Part shown: piece by piece, positions 1 to 8,446 of the stretch
Position numbering within the stretch: the first letter of the stretch is position 1
Layout: each line of letters begins with the position of its first letter
Source of the DNA: a virus
DNA length: 27,766 bases
IMG/VR virus record: IMGVR_UViG_3300042568_000604
Coordinates: 1-27,766 of that record
Strand: one strand, 5' to 3'
The notes under the pieces: generated by a model
Seen by the model: only the letters and a program-made list of their open reading frames with translations
What the model was told of the DNA's origin: nothing
Databases searched by the model: none
Program-made: the position numbers and the translations under genes

Positions 1-1
1 G

Positions 2-427
2 ACAGACGATGTTAAAGCATGCATTCAGTACTGGATGAATTTTGCTGGTAACATTACCAACTGGTACGAAGACTCTGGTTATACCGGAGCTTTTCAGTAT
101 GCCACAGCCCAAGATCGTACCTGGATTCATTGTGATCATACGAGCATGTGGGCAGGAGTATGTTACTTGACTCCTGATGCACCGCTATCGAGTGGTACTG
201 CTATGTATCGGCACAAGGAATCAGGAGAATGGCGATCGCATGAAAACCTTTACGAAGGATACGACTACACCAAATGGGATAAAGTAGATTCGATAGGCAA
301 CAAGTATAATCGACTTATTCTTTATCGTGGAGATCTCTTCCATGCTAGCCTCGACTACTTCGGCAAAAACTTATATGACGGGAGATTGTTCCAGACATTC
401 TTCTTTGATACGGAGAGATTCTCATGA
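2..427 (+). CDS. 2OG-Fe(II) oxygenase-like protein (DUF6445-like), 5' end missing
   Basis: The reading frame is open from the left edge, so the true start lies outside the window; the ATG at 35 is internal. What remains is the C-terminal catalytic half of a double-stranded beta-helix protein. It has WIHCDH, giving an H-x-D iron-binding pair, then a strand rich in hydrophobics, then a distal His in RGDLFHAS and an Arg in GRLFQTFFF, the order expected for 2-oxoglutarate/Fe(II) dioxygenases. From memory it resembles phage proteins labelled DUF6445; this was not checked. It ends in an ATGA overlap with the glycosyltransferase downstream, so the two are probably translated together. Substrate unknown; the neighbouring fibre genes make a protein or glycan substrate plausible. 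Confidence 0.7.
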   Translation, partial: TDDVKACIQYWMNFAGNITNWYEDSGYTGAFQYATAQDRTWIHCDHTSMWAGVCYLTPDAPLSSGTAMYRHKESGEWRSHENLYEGYDYTKWDKVDSIGNKYNRLILYRGDLFHASLDYFGKNLYDGRLFQTFFFDTERFS

Positions 428-1176
428 AGATATGTAAGGTAATATGGTCGACGAATCGACTCGAATATTTGATTCCTACTCTAAAATCACAGCGTGATAT
501 GCTAAACTTTGAAGGATGTGAAGTCGAAGGCATCTTTATTGATGATATGCCAAAAGGTCGCCATGATGGTACGATGTTCGAGCTAGCCAAGAATTTTGGC
601 TTTACTGAGATCTTCCTACATCAGCAGAATATGGGTTTACCATACGTATGGAATCGAACCTTCGAATTGTTGAGAGAACGAGATTATGATTACGTTTATC
701 TATCTGAAGATGATGTGACGTTCAACTGTCCGATTCGAATGCTCGACATGACTCAGATTCTTCACGACTATCAAAAAGTTTCTCAGGTATGTTTAACAAG
801 GCAAAAATGGTATGATTTTGAAGAGGAAACACAGGCTTATGAAACAGACATTACATTCGGAAAATATCGCGGCGAACTTTCTGAGGCATATTTTTGGAGT
901 TTGGCGAGTATTTTTCCTCGCGCGATAGTAGATCTTCCACATGCCGAATCAGTAGGTGAGAAAAACTTAAGCGAGTATGTTGTAGCGAAATCATTGCAGC
1001 AACTTGGCATGCAAACTTGTAAGCTCAAGACCGAAGAAGGCCATAACATCGTAAATCATATCGGCGAATATAGCATCGGTAAGAGGGCAGAACCAGGAGA
1101 TCCTCGTTATGAAGATTTCGCGTCATATGATCCTGAAACGAAATATAGCTCAAAGCACGGAACGAAGTGGGTTTAA
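424..1176 (+). CDS. Glycosyltransferase-like protein, GT-A fold
   Basis: A 250-aa protein with the layout of a family 2-like GT-A glycosyltransferase. The first strand is KICKVIWSTNR. A second strand ends in IFIDD near residue 40. NMGLPYVWNRTFELL (about 69-83) matches the N-x-G-x-x-x-x-x-N helix of family 2 enzymes. LSEDDV (about 94-98) fits the acidic metal/nucleotide-sugar motif. There is no signal peptide or membrane segment, so it should act in the host cytoplasm. The start overlaps the stop of the oxygenase upstream (ATGA). The next gene is a collagen-like fibre, so fibre or host-glycan modification are both possible. Sugar donor and acceptor cannot be told. Confidence 0.7.
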   Translation: MKICKVIWSTNRLEYLIPTLKSQRDMLNFEGCEVEGIFIDDMPKGRHDGTMFELAKNFGFTEIFLHQQNMGLPYVWNRTFELLRERDYDYVYLSEDDVTFNCPIRMLDMTQILHDYQKVSQVCLTRQKWYDFEEETQAYETDITFGKYRGELSEAYFWSLASIFPRAIVDLPHAESVGEKNLSEYVVAKSLQQLGMQTCKLKTEEGHNIVNHIGEYSIGKRAEPGDPRYEDFASYDPETKYSSKHGTKWV

Positions 1177-1208
1177 TCAAAATTGAATTATACTGGCGTC
1201 ATAATTAT

Positions 1209-1216
1209 TATAAATA
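1209..1216 (+). promoter_or_regulatory. T4-type late promoter, TATAAATA
   Basis: An exact TATAAATA lies in the 71-bp gap between the glycosyltransferase stop and the fibre start at 1248, 31 bases before the ATG. This is the T4 gp55-dependent late promoter octamer, which marine T4-like phages also use in the form NATAAATA. A purine-rich ribosome site (around 1232-1242) follows. It probably drives the fibre gene, the repeat protein and the enzyme operon up to 10975. Confidence 0.75.
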
Positions 1217-1247
1217 TAAGTAAATAATCTGTGGGATAGGGAACCAG

Positions 1248-3116
1248 ATGACACCAAATAACTTTCGCGTTAAAAACGGGTTAACCGTAGCGAATGGCGT
1301 AACAATATCGGCAGGCAACGTCGTAATTACGAGCGGTCAACTCGTTATTGGTGCGACTGCGATTAACGCTACCTCACTGAGTGACGGGGCCAATAACGCA
1401 TATTCCAATGCAGTCACTTATACCGATACAAAGATTGGAACTGCCAACACAGCAATGGTAGCCAATGCCGGTGCAGCTTATACGAATGCCATTACAATTG
1501 CTGCGAATGCTAGCAATCTGACTTCTGGTACAGTGGCATTTGCTCGATTGCCTTCATTGTTTGTTGGAACAACGACGATTCAGTCGACGAGTGCCGCGCA
1601 AGCAGTCAGTGGCATTACAACTCTTGCTGCTGGTAACACAACGATCACTGGCGATATCACAGTTTCTGGTAACCTCACTATCAATGGTACCACAACGAAT
1701 ATAAATTCTACAAATCTTCTTGTAGAAGATAAAAATATTATACTTGGTGATGTGACTACTCCAAGTGATGTCACTGCCGATGGCGGTGGTATTACTCTGA
1801 AAGGTGGTACCGATAAGACATTTAACTGGGTTGATGCAACTGATAGTTGGACATCTTCCGAACATTTAGATATTGCAACTGGTAAAACCTATAGGATCAA
1901 TGGTACTACTATTGCTAACTCTACGGCTTTAGGTACTGGAATTCTTGCATCGTCTCTTACCTCTGTAGGCACTTTAAGTTCTCTTACACTCGGCGGAGCT
2001 TTATCTGCGAATGGTGGAGTAGGAACTGCCGGTCAGGTATTAGCATCGAATGGAGCGACTGGTTCTCCATATTGGGTAACAGCAGTCGGTCCTCAAGGTG
2101 CTCAAGGCGCAACTGGTGCAACTGGTGCTCAAGGTGCTACTGGTGCAACCGGTGCTCAAGGTGCTACTGGCGCACAAGGTGTTGCTGGCGCGCAAGGTGC
2201 TCAAGGACTTCAAGGCCCTCAAGGCACAGCTGGCGCAACTGGCGCGCAAGGTGCTACTGGTGCAACCGGTGCTCAAGGTGCTACTGGCGCACAAGGTGTT
2301 GCTGGTCCTATAGGCGGATCCAATACACAAGTCATATTTAATGATAGTAACGTAGCGAATGGTTCTGCTAACTTTACATTTAATAAAACAACTAGTGCAG
2401 TAACTTTTGGTGGACCGGTATCAGGTATCACGACTCTTGCAGCCGGTAATACTACGATCACTGGAAATATTAGCGTTACAAGCGTTGGAAGTTTTGATCG
2501 AGTGACTACTGCTAATAATGGCAGTGGAACAAATATTGGCATCGGTGATGATGCGTGGTTCGGAGATGTTAACATCGCTGACACTGTTCGTATTATGGGA
2601 CAACAAAGTGCCAATAACGGACACATTATCTTTGGTAATGCTGATAATAGTGTAAAACTTGGTAGAACTGGAACTGGTGCTCTTACATGGAACGGAGCAT
2701 TTAGTGTTACTGGTGGTCTAACTACGCTGTCAGCGAACCTTGTGATGGCCAATAACAACATTACTCGCCCAATCTTAACAGGTTATACAGAACACGAAGT
2801 GGCTAATACTGCTGCGACTGGATCATATAGCCTTGATTGCGGTGCTGCTAACTTCTTCGATTTGACTCTCACTGGAAATATTACAATCGCTCCGACCAAT
2901 ATACCTCCGGCGACTCGCGTATGGTCTGGTTCTATTGCAGCCAAACAAGATGCAACAGGAGGTCGTACGATCACATGGCCGGCAGGTACTAAATATGCAG
3001 GAGGAGTTGTGCCTCCTGCGACAACGACTGCAAACGCGCTCGATATCTGGTCGATTATGACGTACGACGGAGGCACGACTTATATTGTTTCATTGTCAGT
3101 GAAAGCGGCGGCATAA
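1248..3116 (+). CDS. Collagen-like tail fibre protein
   Basis: A 622-aa virion fibre protein. Residues 1-280 are Thr/Asn/Ala/Gly-rich beta repeats, including [12 protein letters not shown] followed by [12 protein letters not shown], a module also found in the two fibres at 18195 and 20189. About 25 Gly-X-Y triplets (GAQ, GAT, GVA, GPQ; coded by 2088-2314) form a collagen-like stalk. After a second beta region ([15 protein letters not shown] occurs twice in the protein) comes a C-terminal domain at about 502-622. That domain is clearly related to the end of the fibre at 18195-19940: both carry FDLTL, KQDATG, ITWPA and DGGTTY in the same order. The N-terminus [13 protein letters not shown] is typical of marine phage fibres. 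It likely trimerises and may hold a receptor-binding tip. Only 3 bases separate it from the next gene. Confidence 0.85.
   Translation: MTPNNFRVKNGLTVANGVTISAGNVVITSGQLVIGATAINATSLSDGANNAYSNAVTYTDTKIGTANTAMVANAGAAYTNAITIAANASNLTSGTVAFARLPSLFVGTTTIQSTSAAQAVSGITTLAAGNTTITGDITVSGNLTINGTTTNINSTNLLVEDKNIILGDVTTPSDVTADGGGITLKGGTDKTFNWVDATDSWTSSEHLDIATGKTYRINGTTIANSTALGTGILASSLTSVGTLSSLTLGGALSANGGVGTAGQVLASNGATGSPYWVTAVGPQGAQGATGATGAQGATGATGAQGATGAQGVAGAQGAQGLQGPQGTAGATGAQGATGATGAQGATGAQGVAGPIGGSNTQVIFNDSNVANGSANFTFNKTTSAVTFGGPVSGITTLAAGNTTITGNISVTSVGSFDRVTTANNGSGTNIGIGDDAWFGDVNIADTVRIMGQQSANNGHIIFGNADNSVKLGRTGTGALTWNGAFSVTGGLTTLSANLVMANNNITRPILTGYTEHEVANTAATGSYSLDCGAANFFDLTLTGNITIAPTNIPPATRVWSGSIAAKQDATGGRTITWPAGTKYAGGVVPPATTTANALDIWSIMTYDGGTTYIVSLSVKAAA
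2088..2314 (+). repeat. Collagen-like Gly-X-Y repeat with a 59-bp exact direct repeat
   Basis: This segment codes for about 25 Gly-X-Y triplets using a few 9-bp words. Bases 2130-2188 recur exactly at 2247-2305, 117 bp (39 codons) apart. Slippage or recombination between the copies would shorten or lengthen the stalk in frame. Confidence 0.85.
2442..2464 (+). repeat. Left copy of a 23-bp exact inverted repeat shared with 18634-18656
   Basis: Bases 2442-2464, coding AGNTTITG in this fibre, occur exactly and in the same reading frame on the other strand at 18634-18656 inside the opposing fibre gene. The two copies flank about 16.2 kb. Both lie upstream of the related C-terminal domains. Confidence 0.85.
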
Positions 3117-3119
3117 CTT

Positions 3120-4811
3120 ATGGGTATTGGTGGCGGTTCTAAATTTACACTCGAAAAAACCTGGCGAGCAAGCGGTGTCGGTACGACGAAGTTTAATAGC
3201 CCAGGAAATATCGCAATTCCTTATGGTAGGAATAGTATTCTTGTTTCAGGACAAGGTGGATCTGGAACTGCTTTAATTCCTGGGCCTGGAGCTAACTTTA
3301 ATATTGTCGCCGGAAATGCAACCGGTACATTTAATATTATTCCCGGGACCGGAAGCACATTCAACGTAATTCCTGGACCTGGAGCTAACTTTAATATTGT
3401 ACCAGGAAATGCAACCGGTACATTTAATATTATTCCCGGGACCGGAAGCACATTTAATATTATTCCTGGACCTGGAGCTAACTTTAATATTGTACCAGGA
3501 AATGCAACCGGTACATTTAACAAAGTTCCTGGGACCGGAGCTAACTTTAATATCATCTTTCCACAAACAGGCACATTTAATATTCTCTTTCCGGGAACAG
3601 GCACATTTAACATTGTTGCAGGAACTGGAACAGGCACATTTAATAAAGTTCCTGGAACTGGAAGCACATTCAACGTAATTCCTGGGCCTGGAGCTAACTT
3701 TAACATTGTTGCAGGAACTGGAACCGGTACATTCAATAAAGTTGCAGGAACTGGCACAGGTACATTCAATAAAGTTGCAGGAACTGGAGCTGGCTTTAAC
3801 GTTGTTGCGGGAACTGGAGCTGGCTTTAACGTTGTTGCGGGAACTGGAGCTGGCTTTAACGTTGTTGCGGGAACTGGAGCTGGCTTTAACGTTGTTGCAG
3901 GAACTGGAACTGGTAGTTATAATACTAGCGGTGGAAATGCAGTCTCTTATAATGCTCCTAGTATTAAATATGGCCCAGGATTTGTGAATGCATTTAACGC
4001 TATAAGTAATGGTCCTCAAAACTTCAATGCGCCTTCAAATGGTCCACAAAACTTCAATGCGCCTTCAAATGGCCCACAAAACTTCAATGCGCCTTCAAAC
4101 GGCCCTCAAAACTTCAATGCGCCTTCAAACGGCCCTCAAAACTTCAATGCACCTACAAATGGGCCACAAAACTTCAATGCTCCAACGAATGGCCCACAGA
4201 ATTTTAATGCACCTACAAATGGGCCACAAAACTTCAATGCTCCAACGAATGGCCCACAGAATTTTAATGCTCCAACGAATGGCCCACAAAACTTTAATGC
4301 GCCAACGAACGGGCCTCAAAACTTTAATGTCGCGAATGGTCCTCAGAACTTCAATGTCGCGAATGGTCCTCAGAACTTTAATGCGCCAACGAACGGGCCT
4401 CAAAACTTTAATCCTGCAACTAACGGGCCTCAGAACTTCAATGCGCCTACAAATGGTCCTCAGAACTTTAATGCGCCAACGACCGGGCCTCAAAACTTTA
4501 ATGCGCCAACGACCGGGCCTCAAAACTTCAATGCGCCTTCAAATGGCCCACAAAACTTCAATGCACCTTCGAATGGTCCACAAAACTTTAATCCTGCTAC
4601 CAATGGTCCGCAGAATTTTAATGCTCCAACTCCGGCGGTTCCAGGAAATGCAGCAAATGCGCTCGGTATTACTTTCCCCGGATCAAATGCCGGTGGTACG
4701 CCTGCGCCGGTGATAAATAATCAGACGGCAAGCTACTATTCTTTTCCGGATGGCCAATCACATTCGGTAACTGTAGCGCCCGGAGGATATATAGATATTA
4801 CTATTGAATAA
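3120..4811 (+). CDS. Phe-Asn decapeptide-repeat virion protein (probable fibre/adhesin)
   Basis: A 563-aa low-complexity protein of no family I can name. Residues 1-50 form an N-terminal cap (RASG at 16-19, FNSP at 25-28, SGQGG at 43-47). The same cap occurs in the 1120-aa glycine-rich protein at 14817-18179. Residues about 55-270 are roughly ten-residue units of the form TFNIIPGTGS or NFNIVPGNATG. Residues about 297-505 hold 21 copies of NGPQNFNAPT or a close variant. A conserved Phe-Asn pair therefore recurs about every ten residues along almost the whole chain. A short cap follows (SYYSFPDGQ, then VAPGGYIDITIE). Such regular spacing fits a beta-roll, beta-solenoid or fibrous rod. It is cotranscribed with the fibre before it and hydroxylase after it. 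A role as accessory fibre or adhesin is inference. Confidence 0.75.
   Translation: MGIGGGSKFTLEKTWRASGVGTTKFNSPGNIAIPYGRNSILVSGQGGSGTALIPGPGANFNIVAGNATGTFNIIPGTGSTFNVIPGPGANFNIVPGNATGTFNIIPGTGSTFNIIPGPGANFNIVPGNATGTFNKVPGTGANFNIIFPQTGTFNILFPGTGTFNIVAGTGTGTFNKVPGTGSTFNVIPGPGANFNIVAGTGTGTFNKVAGTGTGTFNKVAGTGAGFNVVAGTGAGFNVVAGTGAGFNVVAGTGAGFNVVAGTGTGSYNTSGGNAVSYNAPSIKYGPGFVNAFNAISNGPQNFNAPSNGPQNFNAPSNGPQNFNAPSNGPQNFNAPSNGPQNFNAPTNGPQNFNAPTNGPQNFNAPTNGPQNFNAPTNGPQNFNAPTNGPQNFNAPTNGPQNFNVANGPQNFNVANGPQNFNAPTNGPQNFNPATNGPQNFNAPTNGPQNFNAPTTGPQNFNAPTTGPQNFNAPSNGPQNFNAPSNGPQNFNPATNGPQNFNAPTPAVPGNAANALGITFPGSNAGGTPAPVINNQTASYYSFPDGQSHSVTVAPGGYIDITIE
3286..3930 (+). repeat. First Phe-Asn repeat array, with 30-bp tandem copies
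   Basis: About twenty degenerate units of roughly 30 bp code TFN/NFN decapeptides. Within it, 3781-3900 holds four head-to-tail 30-bp copies; three are identical and the fourth differs at one base. This indicates recent expansion. Changes in copy number keep the frame. Confidence 0.85.
4009..4634 (+). repeat. Second array: 21 units coding NGPQNFNAPT
   Basis: Twenty-one near-identical units, mostly 30 bp, lie head to tail. The copies at 4081-4110 and 4111-4140 are identical. The 60-bp blocks 4141-4200 and 4201-4260 are nearly so, showing duplication of two units at once. Two central units are shortened to a VA linker. There are no spacers. Confidence 0.9.
4712..4719 (+). promoter_or_regulatory. 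Possible weak late promoter, GATAAATA
   Basis: A match to the NATAAATA form lies inside the end of the repeat-protein gene, 113 bases before the hydroxylase start at 4833. Seven-base matches of this kind are expected by chance several times in the window, so position is its only support. Confidence 0.25.
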
Positions 4812-4832
4812 GTGACTTGACGAGGATTTACT

Positions 4833-5426
4833 ATGCCATATATTATTCCTAAATATGGGAAACAATTGAATTGCTTTGCAGTATGGTCGGGAGGATTTAC
4901 TCCTGAAGAAGTCGATAAAATTATCGATCTCGAAAAACTCCAAGAGTTTGAAAAAGGAAAAGTTGGGCTAGAGAAGAATGCCGCAGCTCCGGCTGAAACG
5001 CGAGATTCTGATATCTCGTGGATACATCATGATCAACACAGTGATTGGCTATTTCAGAGAATGTCAGGAATCGTTTCTGTCGTGAACTACGACAACTTTA
5101 TGTATGATATCGAAGGCGTCGAAGCTTTTCAATATACAAAGTACGGACCAAATCAACATTATACATGGCATTGGGATGTTGAATTTGGCTGGCAGAAATA
5201 TATAAGAAAGATCTCAGCATCTCTGCTTCTTTCAGATCCGAGTGAATATGAAGGTGGAGAGTTAGAGATCGTAAACAACGGAAACTTTGAAGACAAAGTT
5301 TCGTTTAAACCGAATAAAGGTGATATCGTATTCTTCGCTTCATGGATGCCACATCGAGTGAAGCCAATCACTTCTGGTTTTCGTAAGAGTCTTGTAGCAT
5401 GGGTAATGGGTGAGAGAGAATGTTGA
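4833..5426 (+). CDS. PKHD-type 2OG-Fe(II) hydroxylase (prolyl-hydroxylase-like)
   Basis: A 197-aa protein with a complete 2-oxoglutarate/Fe(II) dioxygenase site. H113 and D115 in TWHWD and H174 in PHRV would bind iron; R184 in GFRKSLVAW would bind 2-oxoglutarate. LLLSDPSEYEGGELEI is characteristic of the PKHD/prolyl 4-hydroxylase group. Family members hydroxylate Pro or other side chains using O2 and 2-oxoglutarate; the substrate here is not shown. A good GAGGA ribosome site sits 6 bases before the ATG. A paralogue lies on the opposite strand at 12941-13537. It directly follows the repeat proteins and is translationally coupled to the next gene, which suits a role in fibre modification (inference). 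Confidence 0.88.
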   Translation: MPYIIPKYGKQLNCFAVWSGGFTPEEVDKIIDLEKLQEFEKGKVGLEKNAAAPAETRDSDISWIHHDQHSDWLFQRMSGIVSVVNYDNFMYDIEGVEAFQYTKYGPNQHYTWHWDVEFGWQKYIRKISASLLLSDPSEYEGGELEIVNNGNFEDKVSFKPNKGDIVFFASWMPHRVKPITSGFRKSLVAWVMGEREC

Positions 5427-6157
5427 GTTGGAATCCTTTTAAAAAGAAACCTATTATTGAGTTTTATTGCCATCGCGATGATGTTGAGGCATTACCTCAG
5501 CCAAAGCCTGCGGCAAAATATATGCCAGAATGGTATAAAAGAATTCCTCCACTGATTACAGATGGAAGAGATGATCGTGATTGGTCAGGATCTCATAGCT
5601 TTACTGCAAAAAAATGCATGCCGATGATCGACGCAATGTCATTAGGATATGTCATTCCTCTTATCGGCGACTTGACAGTCAGATCAAATCACGACTGCAG
5701 TACAATTGAAGTCACGTCTTCTCCACAGATCAACGTATGTGAGTTTCATGACATTCGACAACTTGGAGAAAGATCTGCTCCTGGATTTCCTGCACCTCCT
5801 TTGAAGTTTGTCAATCCATGGATTGTAAAGACTGCTCCGGGTTGGTCGACTCTTTTCATAGCTCCGATTAATAACTTTGAAAGCCATTTTACATGTCTGT
5901 CAGGATTAGTTGATACAGATACATATCCAAAAGAAGTCAATTTTCCTGCAATCTGGCACACTCCAAATGCCGACGTGCTTTTACTTGCTGGTACACCTTT
6001 AGTCATTGCCATTCCAATTAAGCGTGATGCTGTTCCATCAAAGCCCAATATTCGAAACATGAAAGAAGATGAACATCACTTAATTAATATCATATCAAAG
6101 ATGCAAAACACTCGAAGAAGCGTATATACAAAAGAATTGAGAGTACCAAGAAAATGA
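5420..6157 (+). CDS. Uncharacterised phage protein, DUF6065-like (copy 1 of 3)
   Basis: A 245-aa soluble protein of unknown function. It belongs to a family with three members in this window (also 6154-6894 and 13537-14253 on the other strand). Shared blocks are PEWYKRIP near residue 37, KKCMPMIDAM followed by GYVIPL near 65-83, a central KFVNPW then STLFIAPIN, the pair VNFPAIW, and AGTPLVIAIPIKRD near the end. From memory it resembles marine phage proteins labelled DUF6065; this was not verified. The start overlaps the PKHD hydroxylase stop, and on the minus strand the related gene also abuts a PKHD hydroxylase. That repeated pairing suggests the two act together. Confidence 0.7.
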   Translation: MLSWNPFKKKPIIEFYCHRDDVEALPQPKPAAKYMPEWYKRIPPLITDGRDDRDWSGSHSFTAKKCMPMIDAMSLGYVIPLIGDLTVRSNHDCSTIEVTSSPQINVCEFHDIRQLGERSAPGFPAPPLKFVNPWIVKTAPGWSTLFIAPINNFESHFTCLSGLVDTDTYPKEVNFPAIWHTPNADVLLLAGTPLVIAIPIKRDAVPSKPNIRNMKEDEHHLINIISKMQNTRRSVYTKELRVPRK

Positions 6158-6894
6158 AAAACTTGTTTTCTTTATTAAAACCAAAGAAAGATATTGAATT
6201 CGTAGATACTAAGAAGTTATCTTATCATAACTTTTCTGTTGAACGAGCGATTGATGTTCCAACAAATACTCGCAAGGTTCAACAAGACAAGTATGGCAAG
6301 CATCTGATGCCATACTGTCCGGGAATTTTAGACTATGCTCAATTTGGCTATATCATTCCGGCGTGGGTAGACATTCATATTATGGCAAATAAAGCTGGTA
6401 CTTCTTGGTATCTTGGAGACAGAGGACCGAGAGGAGATCGCGGATTTGACAATGGCGTAAAGATGGATGAAAAATTTGTAGAAGGCGCATTTACTCCAAT
6501 TGGAATTGATCCTACAGCAATCTTATTTCCATCTCCTTGGAAAATTTTTACTCAAAAAAACATTAGCGCATTGTTAATGCCTGCATTTTATCATTCTACT
6601 TTTCTTGAAGATCTATACATAACTCCTGGTTTGGTAGACTATAAGAGTTTCCATATTACAAACTTCATTTGCATGCCGAAAAGAGAATGTAACGTTCACA
6701 TTAAAGCGGGAGAACCTTTGTTGCACGTCATTCCTTTCCTCAATAAAGATATTACTGCTTCTGTTGGCCCAGCTTCAGATGAGATGATAGATAAAACTAT
6801 GAATCTAATTCCCGGAGATGATAAGCAATACTATCGAAAGTATATGGGAATAAAAAAGAAATTTAATATGCAAAAAGAAGAGAATAAACAATGA
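6154..6894 (+). CDS. Uncharacterised phage protein, DUF6065-like (divergent copy 2 of 3)
   Basis: A 246-aa protein that is a distant relative of the gene before it. It keeps the blocks MPYCPGILDYAQFGYIIPAW (about 51-71) and IKAGEPLLHVIPFLNKDI (near residue 190). It lacks the PEWYK block and has diverged in the centre. The conserved GYIIP and AGxPLxxxIP segments mark the family core. No catalytic motif can be recognised. It overlaps both neighbours by ATGA and so is coupled in translation. It may be a partner or specialised duplicate of copy 1. Confidence 0.6.
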   Translation: MKNLFSLLKPKKDIEFVDTKKLSYHNFSVERAIDVPTNTRKVQQDKYGKHLMPYCPGILDYAQFGYIIPAWVDIHIMANKAGTSWYLGDRGPRGDRGFDNGVKMDEKFVEGAFTPIGIDPTAILFPSPWKIFTQKNISALLMPAFYHSTFLEDLYITPGLVDYKSFHITNFICMPKRECNVHIKAGEPLLHVIPFLNKDITASVGPASDEMIDKTMNLIPGDDKQYYRKYMGIKKKFNMQKEENKQ

Positions 6895-7913
6895 ACATTT
6901 TTGTTTCAGTATGCTCGTATCAAGATCCTTTACTTCCTCATACCATCAAGAGTATGATGCAAACCAAATCCAATCGGAATAATGTAGTCTATTCGATCTT
7001 CGAGCAAACTCGTTATGAAGATTCGTTGGCGTGCACAGAACCTGTGCTTGTAAGTCGAGATGATGTCATCTATAAAAGAATCGATCCCGAATACTCTGAT
7101 GGTTGTGTTTGGGCAAGATATATTAATATGTTAAATATCACAAACGAGTATGACTTCATTTATCAAGTCGACTCACATATGTTACATGATATGAATTGGG
7201 ATCGAGCTCTGATTGAAGATTATAAGAGAGCGATGGATATGTGTGAAACCAATAAAGTCATCATTACTGGATCATGTAAATCATTTATAATTGAAGAAAA
7301 AGACGGAGAGATTAAAACTTATCTTTGTCAAGAAGAAAATGATGCTTGTCAAGTCAAGTATTATACTATTGATCCGGATACTTTGATTCCAGATGTACAT
7401 GGAGACGCGATTCCATCGACTGATATGCCAAGACCGGCGTTTCATATTATGGCAGGAAACTTCTTTACGCATGTCGATTGGATTGACAATGTCGGATTAG
7501 ATCCAAAAGTCTTCTTTGTAGGAGAAGAAGTCATGATGACGATGATGTCATACGCTGCTGGATATAAAATGTTCCATCACAGTAAGATGGTTTCATATCA
7601 CTTAGAAGACACGAGTAATTGGCATACGAAAACTCCGCCAGAAGATGCGAAAGCTGCGCGAAGAAGAAAAATACTTTCAGAGATCGGTCGTTGGCAATGG
7701 AAAAAATATCTTGAGGCATGCAGAGAAGATCTTCTTTCTGAATTCCACAAAGAATTTGGTGTAGACTTTATTAATCTTGATATTGAAGATCGTGCTCGAA
7801 CTTATAGTCTTGACGTTGTTCCAGGTAAAATTGATCTTCTTGCTATTTCGAAGAAACCGAAGAAGAAAGTGAAATTGCCGAAAACTCTTTTTATGAGTGA
7901 AGATGAAGAATGA
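6891..7913 (+). CDS. GlcNAc-type glycosyltransferase (PF11397-like)
   Basis: A 340-aa protein resembling the Skp1 GlcNAc-transferase-like family (PF11397). The N-terminus FVSVCSYQDPLLPHTIKSM matches the family's opening strand and helix. QVDSHMLHDMNWD (about 92-104) is its D-x-D-S-H-type metal/nucleotide-sugar site with the following WD. FFVGEEVMMTMMSYAAGY corresponds to the GEE-x-x-x segment. The C-terminal 60 residues are Lys-rich and probably a tail. Relatives glycosylate hydroxyproline in eukaryotic Skp1. A gene of this type within one operon of a PKHD hydroxylase is suggestive of hydroxylation followed by glycosylation, although the acceptor here is unknown. It overlaps both neighbours by ATGA. 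Confidence 0.8.
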   Translation: MNIFVSVCSYQDPLLPHTIKSMMQTKSNRNNVVYSIFEQTRYEDSLACTEPVLVSRDDVIYKRIDPEYSDGCVWARYINMLNITNEYDFIYQVDSHMLHDMNWDRALIEDYKRAMDMCETNKVIITGSCKSFIIEEKDGEIKTYLCQEENDACQVKYYTIDPDTLIPDVHGDAIPSTDMPRPAFHIMAGNFFTHVDWIDNVGLDPKVFFVGEEVMMTMMSYAAGYKMFHHSKMVSYHLEDTSNWHTKTPPEDAKAARRRKILSEIGRWQWKKYLEACREDLLSEFHKEFGVDFINLDIEDRARTYSLDVVPGKIDLLAISKKPKKKVKLPKTLFMSEDEE

Positions 7914-8446
7914 TCGTTTGTTCTCTTCCACGATGTGGTGCTACTCGTTTTTGCTTGGATCTCCAAGAGAAAACAAGTTTACCATTTGTGGGAGAGTTAC
8001 ATCCTGTTCACATTCAAAGTAATAGAAAACAACTTACTCACGAAACTAAGCATCAAACAAATTTTACGCAAGATTCGTTTGCCGACTTGTTACAAGATCA
8101 TAGTGAACACATCGTACTTGTAAATCAACACTCGTATCTTTTAGCCAATCAGGCAAGTTTCTTTATACTTCGTAAAAATATGAGAAACGCTGCTTTAAGT
8201 ATGGCAAATTATTTGCTAAAAGTATATCCCGAATTAAAACCCAATGCCATTCGTTTTAATATTGGTTTGATGTATAATGATTATCGTGCACTCGTCGCGT
8301 ATTTAAATAAATACCAAAAAGAAGTTGTTTGGTACGAAGATTATTATGGTATCGAAGACACACATATGCCTTTACTTGATTCGTATCCTGGCAAAGAGTC
8401 TATTATAAAAGAGATTGATTCGTATTATGAATCTAAAAGTTCATAA
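7910..8446 (+). CDS. Small sulfotransferase-like protein
   Basis: A 178-aa protein that opens with SLPRCGATRF (5-14). This looks like the phosphosulfate-binding loop of PAPS-dependent sulfotransferases, with Cys in place of the usual Ser. ILRKNMRNAALSMANYL (86-102) resembles the second PAPS motif (R-x-x-x-R-x-x-x-S). VWYEDYYG sits where family members have a conserved acidic strand. At 178 aa it is shorter than typical sulfotransferases (230-300 aa). It would transfer sulfate to a hydroxyl or sugar in the cytoplasm if active. It overlaps the glycosyltransferase before it and the desaturase after it. Confidence 0.6.
   Translation: MIVCSLPRCGATRFCLDLQEKTSLPFVGELHPVHIQSNRKQLTHETKHQTNFTQDSFADLLQDHSEHIVLVNQHSYLLANQASFFILRKNMRNAALSMANYLLKVYPELKPNAIRFNIGLMYNDYRALVAYLNKYQKEVVWYEDYYGIEDTHMPLLDSYPGKESIIKEIDSYYESKSS

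Noticed and set aside
3221-4523. Minus-strand and other-frame open frames over the Phe-Asn repeats
   Set aside because: They are shadows of the 30-bp repeats, which stay open in several frames. Only the 563-aa frame has sensible N- and C-terminal domains.
3781-4634. CRISPR-like array of about 30-bp repeats
   Set aside because: The units are head to tail with no spacers, and they code a continuous protein.
8303-8309. ATAAATA inside the sulfotransferase-like gene as a late promoter
   Set aside because: The octamer is not complete in a useful context; it is in the middle of a coupled operon and such 7-mers are expected by chance.
8415-8426. TTG at 8415 as start of the desaturase
   Set aside because: It adds only four residues and lacks a better ribosome site than the ATG at 8427.
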